DNA of 64,000 nt from an uncultured Marinoscillum sp. (GTDB lineage: Bacteria > Bacteroidota > Bacteroidia > Cytophagales > MED-G16), in NCBI GenBank assembly GCA_902626505.1, contig CACOFQ010000003.1, positions 1 through 64,000 of the forward strand, written 5' to 3'. Shown here piece by piece: positions 1 to 9,180 of the stretch. The first letter of the stretch is position 1; every line of letters begins with the position of its first letter. The position numbers and the translations under genes were made by a program. A model generated the notes under the pieces. It ran no database searches. It was not told where the DNA came from and saw only the letters and a program-made list of their open reading frames with translations.

Positions 1-7
1 ATTTATC

Positions 8-3000
8 ATGAGACATTTTATAAGATTTTTTACAATAATATTTCTATTTGTCCTTTCCTCAGAGGTTAATGGACAAATCAATTTCACTAATGATGGTGGT
101 GATAAATTATTTTCTAATGCTGCAAACTGGGCTGGAGGTGTTGTTCCTACCGCTGCAGATAAAATAAAATTGGATACTAATGGAGACACAATCATAGTGG
201 ATGGTGTGTATAATGTAAGACAGATACTAGCTACTAAAGTTAAAGGAGCTATTATTGGTAATGGAGGTAGTGATACTCTTTATGTTAATGGAAATGCAAT
301 TAATGGTGTTGCAATTGGACAACCAATCCAAGCTAATGGAAACGACGCAAGAGTCGCTTTTCATTTACCGGTTGTTTTAAAAACAACAGCTGGTGCAACA
401 AATAAAGCATTTGCCACAAATGGCCTTCGATCTCATATCAAATTTTTTGATGTTTTTATTAATAACTCAGGTCATTTAACTCTTTCAAACCCAAATAACA
501 AAGCGAATACACAGTTTCATTTTGATGGGAAGTATTTGTCTAATAAATGGCTTAATATAAATGCAAATTCTCAAGTTACTTTTGGTGAAAATTCAGATTT
601 TACGAAGCATAACAGTGCTGTTAGATTTACAGGAAATGCTGGGAATGGTCATCTTACTGTAAAATCAGCTAAAAATAAATTTAAAACCGCTGGGACTAAA
701 GTGATTGTTAATACAGGTGGAACCTTAGTAGCTGATACTGAGGATGTTCTTAAAACTACCCTACAGATTGACACTGATAAGACTCTCAACTTGACAGTAA
801 ATGCAAATCAGTCAAACGGTGGTAAAATAACTATGGTTTCTGGAAAAATAAACCTTACTGTTAAGAATACTGTAACAAACCTTGATTTTCCTGATAACTC
901 TGCTTCAGATTGGGGAACAGGTACAATAGATGTTACAGGATTTAAAAATGGTGTTGTAAGCTTTGGAACTACAGCAAGTGGAATTACTTCTGGACAATTA
1001 GCTCAAATAACAACAGATGGTTTAGGTACTCTCTCTATTGACGAGGGTGGAAACTTAAATACTTTAGATCTATTCTTCTCAGAATATGCTGAGGGTTCAA
1101 GTAATAATAAATATTTAGAAATTTATAATCCTACTTCAGCCTCAGTTTCACTAGATGGATATGCATTAGCTAGTGTATCAAATGCTCCATCAACAGCTGG
1201 TGTGCATGAAAATTGGAAAGCATTTGCCACTGGAGCTACTATAGCTTCTGGAGATGTGTATATTGTTGCTCATCCATCAGCTGCTCAGAATATTTTAGAT
1301 GAAGCTGATGAAACTTATGATAAATTATCTAATGGTGATGATGGTTTTGGACTTGCAAAAGGTACAGAGGAATCTCATACTATAATAGATTGGGTAGGTG
1401 ACTTTGATGGTGATCCAGGTAGTGGATGGGAAGTTGCTGGTATTGTAAAAGCTACTCAAAATAGAACCTTAATAAGAAAGTCCTCTGTCGCTGCAGGAAA
1501 TACATCTTGGGCTGCTACAGTTGGAACTGATGCTAATGATTCAGAGTGGATTGTTAAAAACACAGATTATCATGATGATTTGGGTAAGCATACCTACAAA
1601 CCAGGATATATTCCTCCACCAACAGTTCAGTTTACTTCTGCAACTGTTGCTGCTTGTGAAGGTGATGGAACTGCTACTTTAATTGTATCAATTACAGATC
1701 CAAGTGCAACAGCAGCTACTACGGTTGATGTTGCCCTTACTACTGGTACTGCTAGTGCTATCAGTGATTACACAACGCAAACTCTTACGTTTGCTGCTGG
1801 AAGTTCAAAAGCTGATACAGTAACTATAACTATTCCTGATGACTCGGATATAGAAAGTGCAGAAACATTTGTATTTACACTTCAGAATGTTTCAACAGGA
1901 GGTGCAATTGGTGATGATACTACCGCAACATTGACGGTATCAGATAATGATTACGTGTACAATGCTGCTGGTCCTAACCTATTCTTCTCAGAATATGCTG
2001 AGGGTTCAAGTAATAATAAATATTTAGAAATTTATAATCCTACATCAGAAACTGTTTCGCTAGATAACTATGCTTTCGTTAATACAAGTGGAGCCTCTAG
2101 TGGATCATATGAGTTTTGGACTAATTTCGCTTCAGGTGCTACTATTGCTGCAGGTGCTACTTACGTTGTAGCCCACTCTTCGGCAAATGAAACAATAAAA
2201 GCAGCTGCTGATGAAACAAGAGTTTTATATCACAATGGTGATGATGTTCAGGCACTTGTAATAGGATCTGAGTGTGGATACACCATTCTTGATATAATTG
2301 GTGACTTCTATGAAGATGATGCTGCAAATGATCCAGGTGATGGATGGACAGTTGCTGGTGTTGCAAATGCAACTAAAGATCACACACTTGTAAGAAAAGC
2401 TAGCGCTACAACAGGTAACGCTAACTGGACTCAATCTGCTGGAACTAATGCTGATGACTCAGAGTGGATGGTTAAAGACAAAGATGACTTTAGTAATGTT
2501 GGAAAACATAAGTATGGAGTTTCTAATACTGCTGTACAGTTTAGTCCTACTTCATCAACTAGATGTGAAGGTGATCAAGTTGACTCGCTAGTAGTATCAA
2601 TTACTGATCCTAGTGCAACTGTAGCAACTACAGTTGAGGTTGCATTAACCTCAGGAAATGCTAGTGATTTAGGTGATTACACAACACAAACACTTACGTT
2701 TGCTGCTGGAAGTAGTCAAGTTCAGCATATAATTGTAACTTTTTCTGATGATACTGAGGTTGGAAGTACAGATACTTATGTATTTACTCTTCAGAATGTT
2801 GCAGGAGGAGAAAGTGCTGAAATTGGAGTTGATTCTACGTATACCCTTAACATTCAAGACGATGACGTTGAAGCTGGTACGGTTGATCTATTCTTCTCTG
2901 AGTATGCAGAAGGATCATCCTATAATAAATACTTAGAGATTTATAACCCAACTTCACAAGAAGTTTCTTTGGATGGTTACGCATATGCTAACTCATCTAA

Positions 3001-3967
3001 TGGTAGTGATGGTACATATGAGTACTGGAATGATTTCCCATCTGGAGCGGTAATTGCTGCAGGTGCAACTTATGTTATAGCTCATAAAGATGCGGATCAA
3101 TCTATTTTAGATAAGGCAAATGAGATTACAACATTATACCATAATGGAGATGATGGTCAGGCGCTTATGAAAGGTACAGAATGTGGATACATTGTACTTG
3201 ATAGAGTTGGTGACTTTGGAGAAGATCCAGGTAATGGATGGGAAGTTGCAGGTGTTGCAGATGCAACAAAAGATCACACTTTAATTAGGAAAGCGAGTGT
3301 AGCTACTGGAAATAATGATTGGGCTGCTGCTGCTGGAACCACTGCAGATGATTCTGAGTGGATAGTTAAAGACAAAGATGACTTTGCCGATGTTGGATCT
3401 CACACGTATGTTCCTGATTCAGATGGCGACGGTGTAACTGACGATATAGATCAGTGTCCTGATACTCCTAGCGGAGCTTCAGTTGATGCAAATGGTTGTG
3501 CTGACTCACAAAAAGATGCGGATGGAGATGGCGTTAGTGATGATATAGATCAGTGTGCTGATACTCCTAGCGGAGCTTCAGTTGATGCAAATGGTTGTGC
3601 TGATTCCCAAAAGGATACGGATGGCGATGGTGTAACTGATGATCTAGATCAATGTGCCAGTACTCCAAGTGGAGCTACTGTTGACGCAACAGGTTGTGAA
3701 TTGCCACTATTTGTTGAAAAAGTATCATTTATAAATAGAATTTATCCTAACCCTGCTTCAGAGATTCTGAAAGTAGAACTTGATAATTCGATGGTACTTA
3801 ATAAGTATGTAATAAATGATTTAGATGGTAAAATAATTGAAGCTGTAAATATAGGCCGTCAATTAGAATACCTTGAGATTGATGTTAAGTCATTTAATGA
3901 AGGACTATTTATTCTGCACTTAGACTTTGATAAAGGAAATACCAAAGTCAAATTCTTGAAAGAATAA
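8..3967 (+). CDS. secreted lamin-tail / Calx-beta / TSP3 protein with T9SS C-terminal signal
   Basis: Predicted cell-surface or secreted protein of 1319 aa; no enzyme domain seen. An N-terminal signal peptide (MRHFIRFFTIIFLFVLSS...) is followed by a beta-rich region (about 25-350), then three lamin-tail-like domains that each begin with FFSEYAEGSS.NKYLEIYNP (near residues 352, 657 and 960). Calx-beta-like domains (VQF..., DYTTQTLTFAAGSS) lie at about 540-650 and 842-950. Three thrombospondin-type-3 calcium repeats (DxDGDGVxDDxDQC) follow at about 1137-1235. The C-terminus, with IYPNPASEILKVEL, is a type 9 secretion sorting domain that would be removed at the outer membrane. The start ATG at 8 fits the signal peptide; anything upstream is outside the window. 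The gene looks visibly less AT-rich than its neighbours. It converges on the EEP gene over a shared terminator. Role in adhesion or extracellular structure is inference. Confidence 0.85.
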   Translation: MRHFIRFFTIIFLFVLSSEVNGQINFTNDGGDKLFSNAANWAGGVVPTAADKIKLDTNGDTIIVDGVYNVRQILATKVKGAIIGNGGSDTLYVNGNAINGVAIGQPIQANGNDARVAFHLPVVLKTTAGATNKAFATNGLRSHIKFFDVFINNSGHLTLSNPNNKANTQFHFDGKYLSNKWLNINANSQVTFGENSDFTKHNSAVRFTGNAGNGHLTVKSAKNKFKTAGTKVIVNTGGTLVADTEDVLKTTLQIDTDKTLNLTVNANQSNGGKITMVSGKINLTVKNTVTNLDFPDNSASDWGTGTIDVTGFKNGVVSFGTTASGITSGQLAQITTDGLGTLSIDEGGNLNTLDLFFSEYAEGSSNNKYLEIYNPTSASVSLDGYALASVSNAPSTAGVHENWKAFATGATIASGDVYIVAHPSAAQNILDEADETYDKLSNGDDGFGLAKGTEESHTIIDWVGDFDGDPGSGWEVAGIVKATQNRTLIRKSSVAAGNTSWAATVGTDANDSEWIVKNTDYHDDLGKHTYKPGYIPPPTVQFTSATVAACEGDGTATLIVSITDPSATAATTVDVALTTGTASAISDYTTQTLTFAAGSSKADTVTITIPDDSDIESAETFVFTLQNVSTGGAIGDDTTATLTVSDNDYVYNAAGPNLFFSEYAEGSSNNKYLEIYNPTSETVSLDNYAFVNTSGASSGSYEFWTNFASGATIAAGATYVVAHSSANETIKAAADETRVLYHNGDDVQALVIGSECGYTILDIIGDFYEDDAANDPGDGWTVAGVANATKDHTLVRKASATTGNANWTQSAGTNADDSEWMVKDKDDFSNVGKHKYGVSNTAVQFSPTSSTRCEGDQVDSLVVSITDPSATVATTVEVALTSGNASDLGDYTTQTLTFAAGSSQVQHIIVTFSDDTEVGSTDTYVFTLQNVAGGESAEIGVDSTYTLNIQDDDVEAGTVDLFFSEYAEGSSYNKYLEIYNPTSQEVSLDGYAYANSSNGSDGTYEYWNDFPSGAVIAAGATYVIAHKDADQSILDKANEITTLYHNGDDGQALMKGTECGYIVLDRVGDFGEDPGNGWEVAGVADATKDHTLIRKASVATGNNDWAAAAGTTADDSEWIVKDKDDFADVGSHTYVPDSDGDGVTDDIDQCPDTPSGASVDANGCADSQKDADGDGVSDDIDQCADTPSGASVDANGCADSQKDTDGDGVTDDLDQCASTPSGATVDATGCELPLFVEKVSFINRIYPNPASEILKVELDNSMVLNKYVINDLDGKIIEAVNIGRQLEYLEIDVKSFNEGLFILHLDFDKGNTKVKFLKE
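1070..1134 (+). repeat. 65-bp exact repeat, copy 1 (lamin-tail domain 1)
   Basis: The run from ctattcttctcagaatatgc to tttataatcctac is identical to 1979-2043, inside the same reading frame. It encodes the start of the first lamin-tail domain. The third domain near 2887 has the same protein sequence but many synonymous changes. Confidence 0.9.
1979..2043 (+). repeat. 65-bp exact repeat, copy 2 (lamin-tail domain 2)
   Basis: This is the second identical copy of the 65-bp block at 1070-1134, opening the second lamin-tail domain. The identity at synonymous positions suggests recent duplication or gene conversion within the gene. Confidence 0.9.
3461..3603 (+). repeat. tandem 99-bp TSP3 repeat units
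   Basis: A 44-bp identical block (gatactcctagcggagctt...) occurs at 3461-3504 and again at 3560-3603, one 99-bp unit apart. A third, diverged unit follows. Each unit encodes one 33-residue thrombospondin type 3 calcium-binding repeat. Confidence 0.85.
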
Positions 3968-3984
3968 ATAGTAGTAAACCAAAT

Positions 3985-4012
3985 AAAAAGGGCCTTTTAT
4001 AGGCCCTTTTTT
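3985..4012. terminator. bidirectional rho-independent terminator
   Basis: aaaaagggcct - tttat - aggccctttttt forms a GC-cored hairpin with A-tract on the left and T-tract on the right, so it works for both converging genes. The right half also encodes the last residues (KKGL) and the stop codon of the minus-strand EEP gene. Confidence 0.9.
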
Positions 4013-5514
4013 ATTAATTTAATATTATATCTTTCATCATTTAATCTAAAAGAAAAGATATAAATACCATTATTATCTCTATTTAAATTAATGTTGTTTT
4101 TTCCGAGTAATTTATTTTTTTTAAGTACTACCCTTCCCTTTGTATCATAAACTATTATATCTCTAATTTTTTTATTCGTATCAATTATAAATGACTCTGA
4201 AAAGGGGTTAGGATAAATTTTAATTATTTTATTAACATAACTCTCTATCGAGAGAGGAGGTAATTCAACGATATTGATTACAACTTGAATATTTTCTTTT
4301 AGAAGTCCATCAGAAACTTCAACTATTAGAACAAACTCTTTATAAGATTCATAGGATAAAGTATTACCATTACTAACAAATATTTCTCCTTCATTGTTTA
4401 TGTTAAAAAAATTTTCCTCATTTCCAGATATAATTGAATAAGTAATATCATCACCATCGGGATCAGTAGCTAAAACTTTTCCTACTAGTGTATTATCATT
4501 AGGAAATTCATTTAAATTAAAAATAGTATCATTCCCTACTGGAGAATTATTTATTGGAAACACAGCCTCTTTACTAAAAACAAGATCAACAGATACGGGG
4601 AGGTGATCAGAGGCATCATGAAGGGCATCTGCTAGTTCTTGAGACACAGCAGAATTTGGACTAACATTAATTGCCATATCATAATGATTTCCATCATTAC
4701 CAATGACCTCATAAGAATCTTTTATTACAAAAGTATTATTACTATCCATCAGTGAGTCAGAAAATAGTATATAATCAAATCTATCGTCCATTCCCCCGCT
4801 TGCTCCTCCGCCAAATTGTGAAGTTCTAGGAGACTGTGTATGATAAATTGCATATTCTGAGTTTCTGTATGTTCCTTCTACCTTTACTAAATCATTAAAC
4901 TTACCATATCCAGTAGAGGTTGTTTCAAAAAATTTCTGATACGCAGGCTCATTAGTAGAATAAATATTGAAATCTCCAGCAGCAACATAAAAATGGTCTT
5001 CATTCATTTGTTTAGTATAATTAATTAGTTGCTCAACTTGATTATATCTTCTCTGTTCATATGAAGATCCTTTTTGTGCTTTCATATGAAGATTGAAAAC
5101 AAAAAATATCTTCTCAGATTGAATATGCTTTAACCTATAAGCTACTATATTTCTAGGATCTCCCTCTATTTTAGAAGTTGATAATATTTCAAACTTATTT
5201 TTGTCATAAAATAAAGCTTGATCTATATCAGTATCATCATAAAATTTTGCTGATAAAAATTTATTAGCATCTTTATTTAGCACATTATTTAAAAAATTAG
5301 TTACTCCAGAATTATTTGTAAGCTCTTGTGTAATATATAAGTCAGCTTTTATGTAATCTATAACCTTTTTAAAGTCTAAATTTCTATTTGTATTTGAACC
5401 GTATCTAAGAAGGTTATAAGTTGCAATTTTAACAGTATCTTGAGATTTTAAATCAAGTATATTTATAAATAAAATAAATAGAATTAACAGAATTTTATTC
5501 ACCTTTTTATTCAT
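3997..5514 (-). CDS. secreted endonuclease/exonuclease/phosphatase-family protein with cadherin-like domain and T9SS signal
   Basis: Exported metal-dependent phosphodiesterase-fold protein of 505 aa, probably an extracellular nuclease or phosphatase. A signal peptide (residues 1-24) is followed by an EEP domain at about 27-315. Visible EEP motifs are ATYNLLRYG at 31, the metal-binding Glu in TQELT (64), NLHMKAQ (141), GDFN (180), DDRFDYI (243) and the catalytic SDH (302). A cadherin-type beta domain (ATDPDGDDITYSIISG) covers about 325-415. The last 75 residues (KIYPNPFSESFII) form a type 9 secretion sorting domain. Substrate cannot be told from sequence; scavenging phosphate or nucleotides from extracellular DNA is a plausible inference. 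It stands alone, diverging from the sdh operon by 116 bp. Confidence 0.85.
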   Translation of the reverse strand: MNKKVNKILLILFILFINILDLKSQDTVKIATYNLLRYGSNTNRNLDFKKVIDYIKADLYITQELTNNSGVTNFLNNVLNKDANKFLSAKFYDDTDIDQALFYDKNKFEILSTSKIEGDPRNIVAYRLKHIQSEKIFFVFNLHMKAQKGSSYEQRRYNQVEQLINYTKQMNEDHFYVAAGDFNIYSTNEPAYQKFFETTSTGYGKFNDLVKVEGTYRNSEYAIYHTQSPRTSQFGGGASGGMDDRFDYILFSDSLMDSNNTFVIKDSYEVIGNDGNHYDMAINVSPNSAVSQELADALHDASDHLPVSVDLVFSKEAVFPINNSPVGNDTIFNLNEFPNDNTLVGKVLATDPDGDDITYSIISGNEENFFNINNEGEIFVSNGNTLSYESYKEFVLIVEVSDGLLKENIQVVINIVELPPLSIESYVNKIIKIYPNPFSESFIIDTNKKIRDIIVYDTKGRVVLKKNKLLGKNNINLNRDNNGIYIFSFRLNDERYNIKLIKKGL

Positions 5515-5580
5515 TATTCAAAATATTTTTTCGTTTGCAAATTAAGTTAAAACTTCTGCAATTTTATTTTTTTTAAAACT

Positions 5581-5611
5581 TTTGTTTCATAAAAATTGGG
5601 ATATATATTTG
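5581..5611 (+). promoter_or_regulatory. Bacteroidota-type promoter of the sdh operon
   Basis: TTTG (5581-5584), a 19-base spacer and TATATTTG (5604-5611) match the Bacteroidota -33/-7 consensus (TTTG and TAnnTTTG). It sits 19 bp before the sdhC start, so the transcript would have a very short leader. Confidence 0.7.
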
Positions 5612-5630
5612 TCGAAGTTTATAGGATTAC

Positions 5631-6518
5631 ATGCTAAAAGTAGACATATTAACTGACAGATTAAGGCAAGATAAATGGTGGATTTCTCCAATGCTTGTTC
5701 TTCTTGGACTACTCTCTTTTGTAGTATATTCTACATGGGCAGCGTGGCAAGGAGAATACTTTTGGTGGAGTGGAGGTAGTGAAGGTTTTGGTGGATATTT
5801 ATCCCCATTCTACTCTCCAACCGTATATATTGACGCTTCGAAACCGGGTGTGCCACCACTAGACTTTTCTCTTTTAGGGAGTTGGCCTGAGTGGTTGAGC
5901 TGGCTACCAGGACAATCTCCAGCATGGTTAATTCTCATTTTCCCTCTATCCTTTAGGTTTACGTGTTACTATTATAGAAAAGCTTACTACAGAGCATTTT
6001 CTTTAAATCCTCCAGCATGTGCTGTTCAACCCATTAAAGGGGTTCCATCCCAGGTTTCAGCTGTTACAAACGGAAATATTAATGCATTTAATTCCGGAGA
6101 AAGATACGATGGTGAGAGAGGACTATTATTATTTCAAAATATTCATAGGTTCGCAATGTATTTTGCTGTGATTTTTATATTTATTTTAAGCTATGATGCA
6201 TTTCTTGCATTTTTTAATAATGGCAATTTTGGATTTGGTGTTGGAACACTTATTCTTACAATAAATCCAATATTACTTGGATGTTATACATTTGGCTGCC
6301 ATTCAATTAGACACTTAATGGGTGGCAATCTCGACTGTTACTCTTGCAGTTTATATAAAGATAAAGTCACTCATAGCAGCTGGAAAATAGTTACATTTCT
6401 TAACAGAAGACATCAGCTTTTTGCTTGGTTAAGCCTTGTTTGGGTTGGTTTTTCAGATGTTTATGTAAGACTTGTATCGATGGGAATTATTAACGATATT
6501 AATACTTGGGGAATATAA
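5631..6518 (+). CDS. sdhC: succinate dehydrogenase membrane subunit, Sdh1-like with Cys/His cluster motif
   Basis: Membrane anchor and quinone-site subunit of succinate dehydrogenase, 295 aa. It is longer than the roughly 220-aa di-heme cytochrome b usual in Bacteroidota. Hydrophobic segments lie near 19-38, 97-112, 172-195, 202-220 and 262-285. The striking feature is C218-x4-C223-H224-x3-H228-x7-C236-x2-C239 (GCYTFGCHSIRHLMGG...CYSC). A membrane-embedded Rieske-type [2Fe-2S] centre has been described, as I recall, in mycobacterial Sdh1, and this motif fits such a site; ligand assignment here is inference. Gene order C-A-B is also that of mycobacterial Sdh1. It is the first gene after a good promoter and lies 2 bp before sdhA. 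Confidence 0.85.
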   Translation: MLKVDILTDRLRQDKWWISPMLVLLGLLSFVVYSTWAAWQGEYFWWSGGSEGFGGYLSPFYSPTVYIDASKPGVPPLDFSLLGSWPEWLSWLPGQSPAWLILIFPLSFRFTCYYYRKAYYRAFSLNPPACAVQPIKGVPSQVSAVTNGNINAFNSGERYDGERGLLLFQNIHRFAMYFAVIFIFILSYDAFLAFFNNGNFGFGVGTLILTINPILLGCYTFGCHSIRHLMGGNLDCYSCSLYKDKVTHSSWKIVTFLNRRHQLFAWLSLVWVGFSDVYVRLVSMGIINDINTWGI

Positions 6519-6520
6519 TT

Positions 6521-8389
6521 ATGTTAGATATATCAGGAATTAGAAGATTACAATTTGACGTTCTAGTAATTGGGGCGGGTGGAGCTGGGCTCTCAGCAGC
6601 AATTGCTGCTTCACAAGAAGAAGGTGTTAGAGTAGGTTTAGTATGTAAATCATTGCTCGGAAAGGCTCATACTGTGATGGCTGAAGGTGGAATGGCTGCA
6701 GCTCTAGGAAATGTAGATGATAGAGATGACTGGAAAATTCATTTCAGAGATACAATGCGTGGTGGAAAAATGTTGAATAACTGGAAAATGGCTGAAATTC
6801 ATGCTAAAAATGCTCCTGCTAGGGTTAGAGAACTTGAACATTGGGGAGCTGTATTCGATAGAACTAAAGACGGACTAATTAACCAAAGAAATTTTGGTGG
6901 ACACAGGTACCCTAGACTGGCTCACGTTGGAGACAGAACTGGACTTGAGATGATTAGAACACTCCAGGATCATGGAATTCATCAAGGAATAGATATTCAA
7001 ATGGAATGTACTGCTCTTGATATTTTAAAAGATAAGGATGGAAAAGTATCAGGTATTGTTTGCATGTACAGAGAAACTGGTGAGTTTATAGTATTTGAAA
7101 CTAAAACTTTAATTTTTGCTACCGGAGGAGCTGGTAAATCATGGGAAGTTACTTCTAATAGCTGGGAATATACTGGAGATGGTTACGGCATGGCATATGA
7201 AGCTGGTGCTGAACTTATAGACATGGAATTTAATCAATTCCACCCAACTGGCATGGTTTGGCCACCATCTGTAAAAGGGATACTGGTAACAGAAGGCGTT
7301 AGAGGAGAAGGAGGAATTTTAAAAAATAGTGAAGGGAAGAGATTTATGTTTGACTATATCCCAGAAAAATTTGCTAATGAAACTGCAGATACTGAAGAAG
7401 AGGCTGCTAGATGGCTTCAAGGTGACAAAAGTGCAAGAAGGCCACCTGAATTGTTAACTAGAGATGTTGTTGCTAGAGCAATTAACACTGAAGTAAAAGC
7501 AGGAAGAGGGTCTGTCCACGGAGGAGCTTACCTAGATATAGCTACTCAGAGATCTGCTGAAGATATTAAAAGAAAATTACCCTCTATGTACCATCAGTTT
7601 AAAGTTCTTGCTGAACTTGATATTACAAAGGAACCAATGGAAGTTGGTCCAACATGTCACTATTTTATGGGAGGAATAAAAGTTGATGCTGAGACATCAA
7701 TGACAAATGTTGACGGACTATTTGCCTGCGGAGAAGCGGCAGGAGGAATGCACGGCGCTAATAGGCTTGGGGGAAATTCTCTGTCAGATCTCCTTGTATT
7801 TGGTAATTTATCGGGTGTAGAAGCAGCAAAATATGCTAGAAAACTTAAGTCTATACCAAAATCTGATGATGAAGATATTAAAAGAATAATTAAAAGTGCT
7901 ACATCAATTCTTAATAGAGAAAAAGGAAATAATCCTTATTTGATTCATGAAGATTTACAGAAAAATATGCAATATAACGTTGGAATTATTAGAACAAAGA
8001 ATGAAATTACTGATGGTATAGAAAGAATTGAAAAAATGAAAGATGAATTCAAGGAAGTTAAAGCAGCAGGAACTAGTCAATTTAATCCTGGCTGGCATGA
8101 AGCTTTAGCACTAAGAAACCTTCTAATTTCTTCAGAGGCAGTTGCAAAATCTGCTTTGCTACGTGAGGAAAGTAGAGGAGCACATACTAGAGAAGATTTT
8201 CCTGAAGAGAAAAAAGATTGGTTAGAGTATAATATCATTAATAAAAAAGGAAAAAATGGTAAAATGGATACCATCAAAGAAAAAAGAGGAAATCCAGACA
8301 CTGAATTAAAGAGAATTGCAAATTCAAGTATTGAAGAACTTGAAAAAGAAGTAAAACTAGATCACGAAAAATTAATGACTAAAATATGA
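6521..8389 (+). CDS. sdhA: succinate dehydrogenase flavoprotein subunit
   Basis: Oxidises succinate to fumarate with covalent FAD, on the cytoplasmic face of the membrane. The protein has 622 aa from the ATG at 6521; the track start at 6506 is a TTG inside sdhC and is not preferred. Visible motifs are the FAD dinucleotide fold VIGAGGAGLSAAIAA, the FAD-attachment region AHTVMAEGGMAAALG, the substrate motifs FHPTGM and PTCHYFMGGI, and GANRLGGNSLSDLLVFG. The C-terminal LREESRGAHTREDFPEE is typical. The length and the insertion AARWLQGDKSARRPPELLTRDVV agree with the actinobacterial Sdh1 branch rather than the E. coli type. Its stop overlaps the sdhB start (ATGA). Confidence 0.95.
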   Translation: MLDISGIRRLQFDVLVIGAGGAGLSAAIAASQEEGVRVGLVCKSLLGKAHTVMAEGGMAAALGNVDDRDDWKIHFRDTMRGGKMLNNWKMAEIHAKNAPARVRELEHWGAVFDRTKDGLINQRNFGGHRYPRLAHVGDRTGLEMIRTLQDHGIHQGIDIQMECTALDILKDKDGKVSGIVCMYRETGEFIVFETKTLIFATGGAGKSWEVTSNSWEYTGDGYGMAYEAGAELIDMEFNQFHPTGMVWPPSVKGILVTEGVRGEGGILKNSEGKRFMFDYIPEKFANETADTEEEAARWLQGDKSARRPPELLTRDVVARAINTEVKAGRGSVHGGAYLDIATQRSAEDIKRKLPSMYHQFKVLAELDITKEPMEVGPTCHYFMGGIKVDAETSMTNVDGLFACGEAAGGMHGANRLGGNSLSDLLVFGNLSGVEAAKYARKLKSIPKSDDEDIKRIIKSATSILNREKGNNPYLIHEDLQKNMQYNVGIIRTKNEITDGIERIEKMKDEFKEVKAAGTSQFNPGWHEALALRNLLISSEAVAKSALLREESRGAHTREDFPEEKKDWLEYNIINKKGKNGKMDTIKEKRGNPDTELKRIANSSIEELEKEVKLDHEKLMTKI

Positions 8390-9180
8390 GCTTAAGAAAC
8401 TTTAAAATTTACAGAGGAGATGACGAAAGAGGTGAATTGGTAAGTTATCAGTGTGAGGTAACTGAGGGAATGGTAGTTTTAGACGTTATTCATAGAATTC
8501 AAGCAGATCAAGCAAATGATCTCGCTTGTAGATGGAACTGTAAAGCTGGAAAATGTGGCTCATGCAGTATAGAAATTAACGGTAAGCCAAGACTCGGGTG
8601 TATGACTAGAATGAATGAATTTGAGGAAGATAAAACAATTGTAATTACTCCATTAAAATCATTCCCTGTAATTAAAGACATTGTAACTGATGTTTCGTGG
8701 AATTATAAACAGAATGAAGAAATCACTCCGTTCTCACCATCAGAAAAAAGTAAAAAGAAAGATTTTGTTATGATGCAAAAGGATGTTGAGAGAGTTCAAG
8801 AATTTAGAAAATGCATTGAGTGTTATCTATGCCAAAACATGTGTCATGTTATTAGAGATAATGAGGGGAAGAAAGATTTCTCTGGACCAAGATTTATGGC
8901 TAGGCTTGCTAGCCTAGAGATGCATCCTATGGATGAAGCAGATAGAATTGAGGATGTTAAAGAAAAACACGGTTCAGGAATGTGTAATATAACTAGATGC
9001 TGTACAGAAGTTTGTCCTGAAGAAATTCAAATTACAGATGATGCAATCATACCGCTAAAGGAAAGAGTTGTTGATAGGTTCTATGACCCTGTTATGATGT
9101 TATTTAGAAAAATATTTGATAAAAAAGAAAGACAAAAAACAAAGTCTAAAGTTTCATCTTTTCTAAAGATGTTTTTCTAG
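8386..9180 (+). CDS. sdhB: succinate dehydrogenase iron-sulfur subunit
   Basis: Electron-transfer subunit (264 aa) linking FAD in SdhA to the membrane subunit. The N-terminal plant-type ferredoxin domain has the [2Fe-2S] ligands CRWNCKAGKCGSC...C. The C-terminal domain has CIECYLCQNMC for [4Fe-4S] and CNITRCCTEVCPEEI, consistent with the second and third clusters. The start overlaps the sdhA stop by 4 bp, so translation is probably coupled. The last 35 bp are antisense to the end of the sugar transporter gene, and the terminator hairpin lies inside its final codons. Confidence 0.95.
   Translation: MSLRNFKIYRGDDERGELVSYQCEVTEGMVVLDVIHRIQADQANDLACRWNCKAGKCGSCSIEINGKPRLGCMTRMNEFEEDKTIVITPLKSFPVIKDIVTDVSWNYKQNEEITPFSPSEKSKKKDFVMMQKDVERVQEFRKCIECYLCQNMCHVIRDNEGKKDFSGPRFMARLASLEMHPMDEADRIEDVKEKHGSGMCNITRCCTEVCPEEIQITDDAIIPLKERVVDRFYDPVMMLFRKIFDKKERQKTKSKVSSFLKMFF

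Noticed and set aside
2157-2936. Four overlapping ORFs (both strands) inside the surface protein gene
   Set aside because: They are shadows of a repeat-rich coding region; no family, signal or start context supports them.
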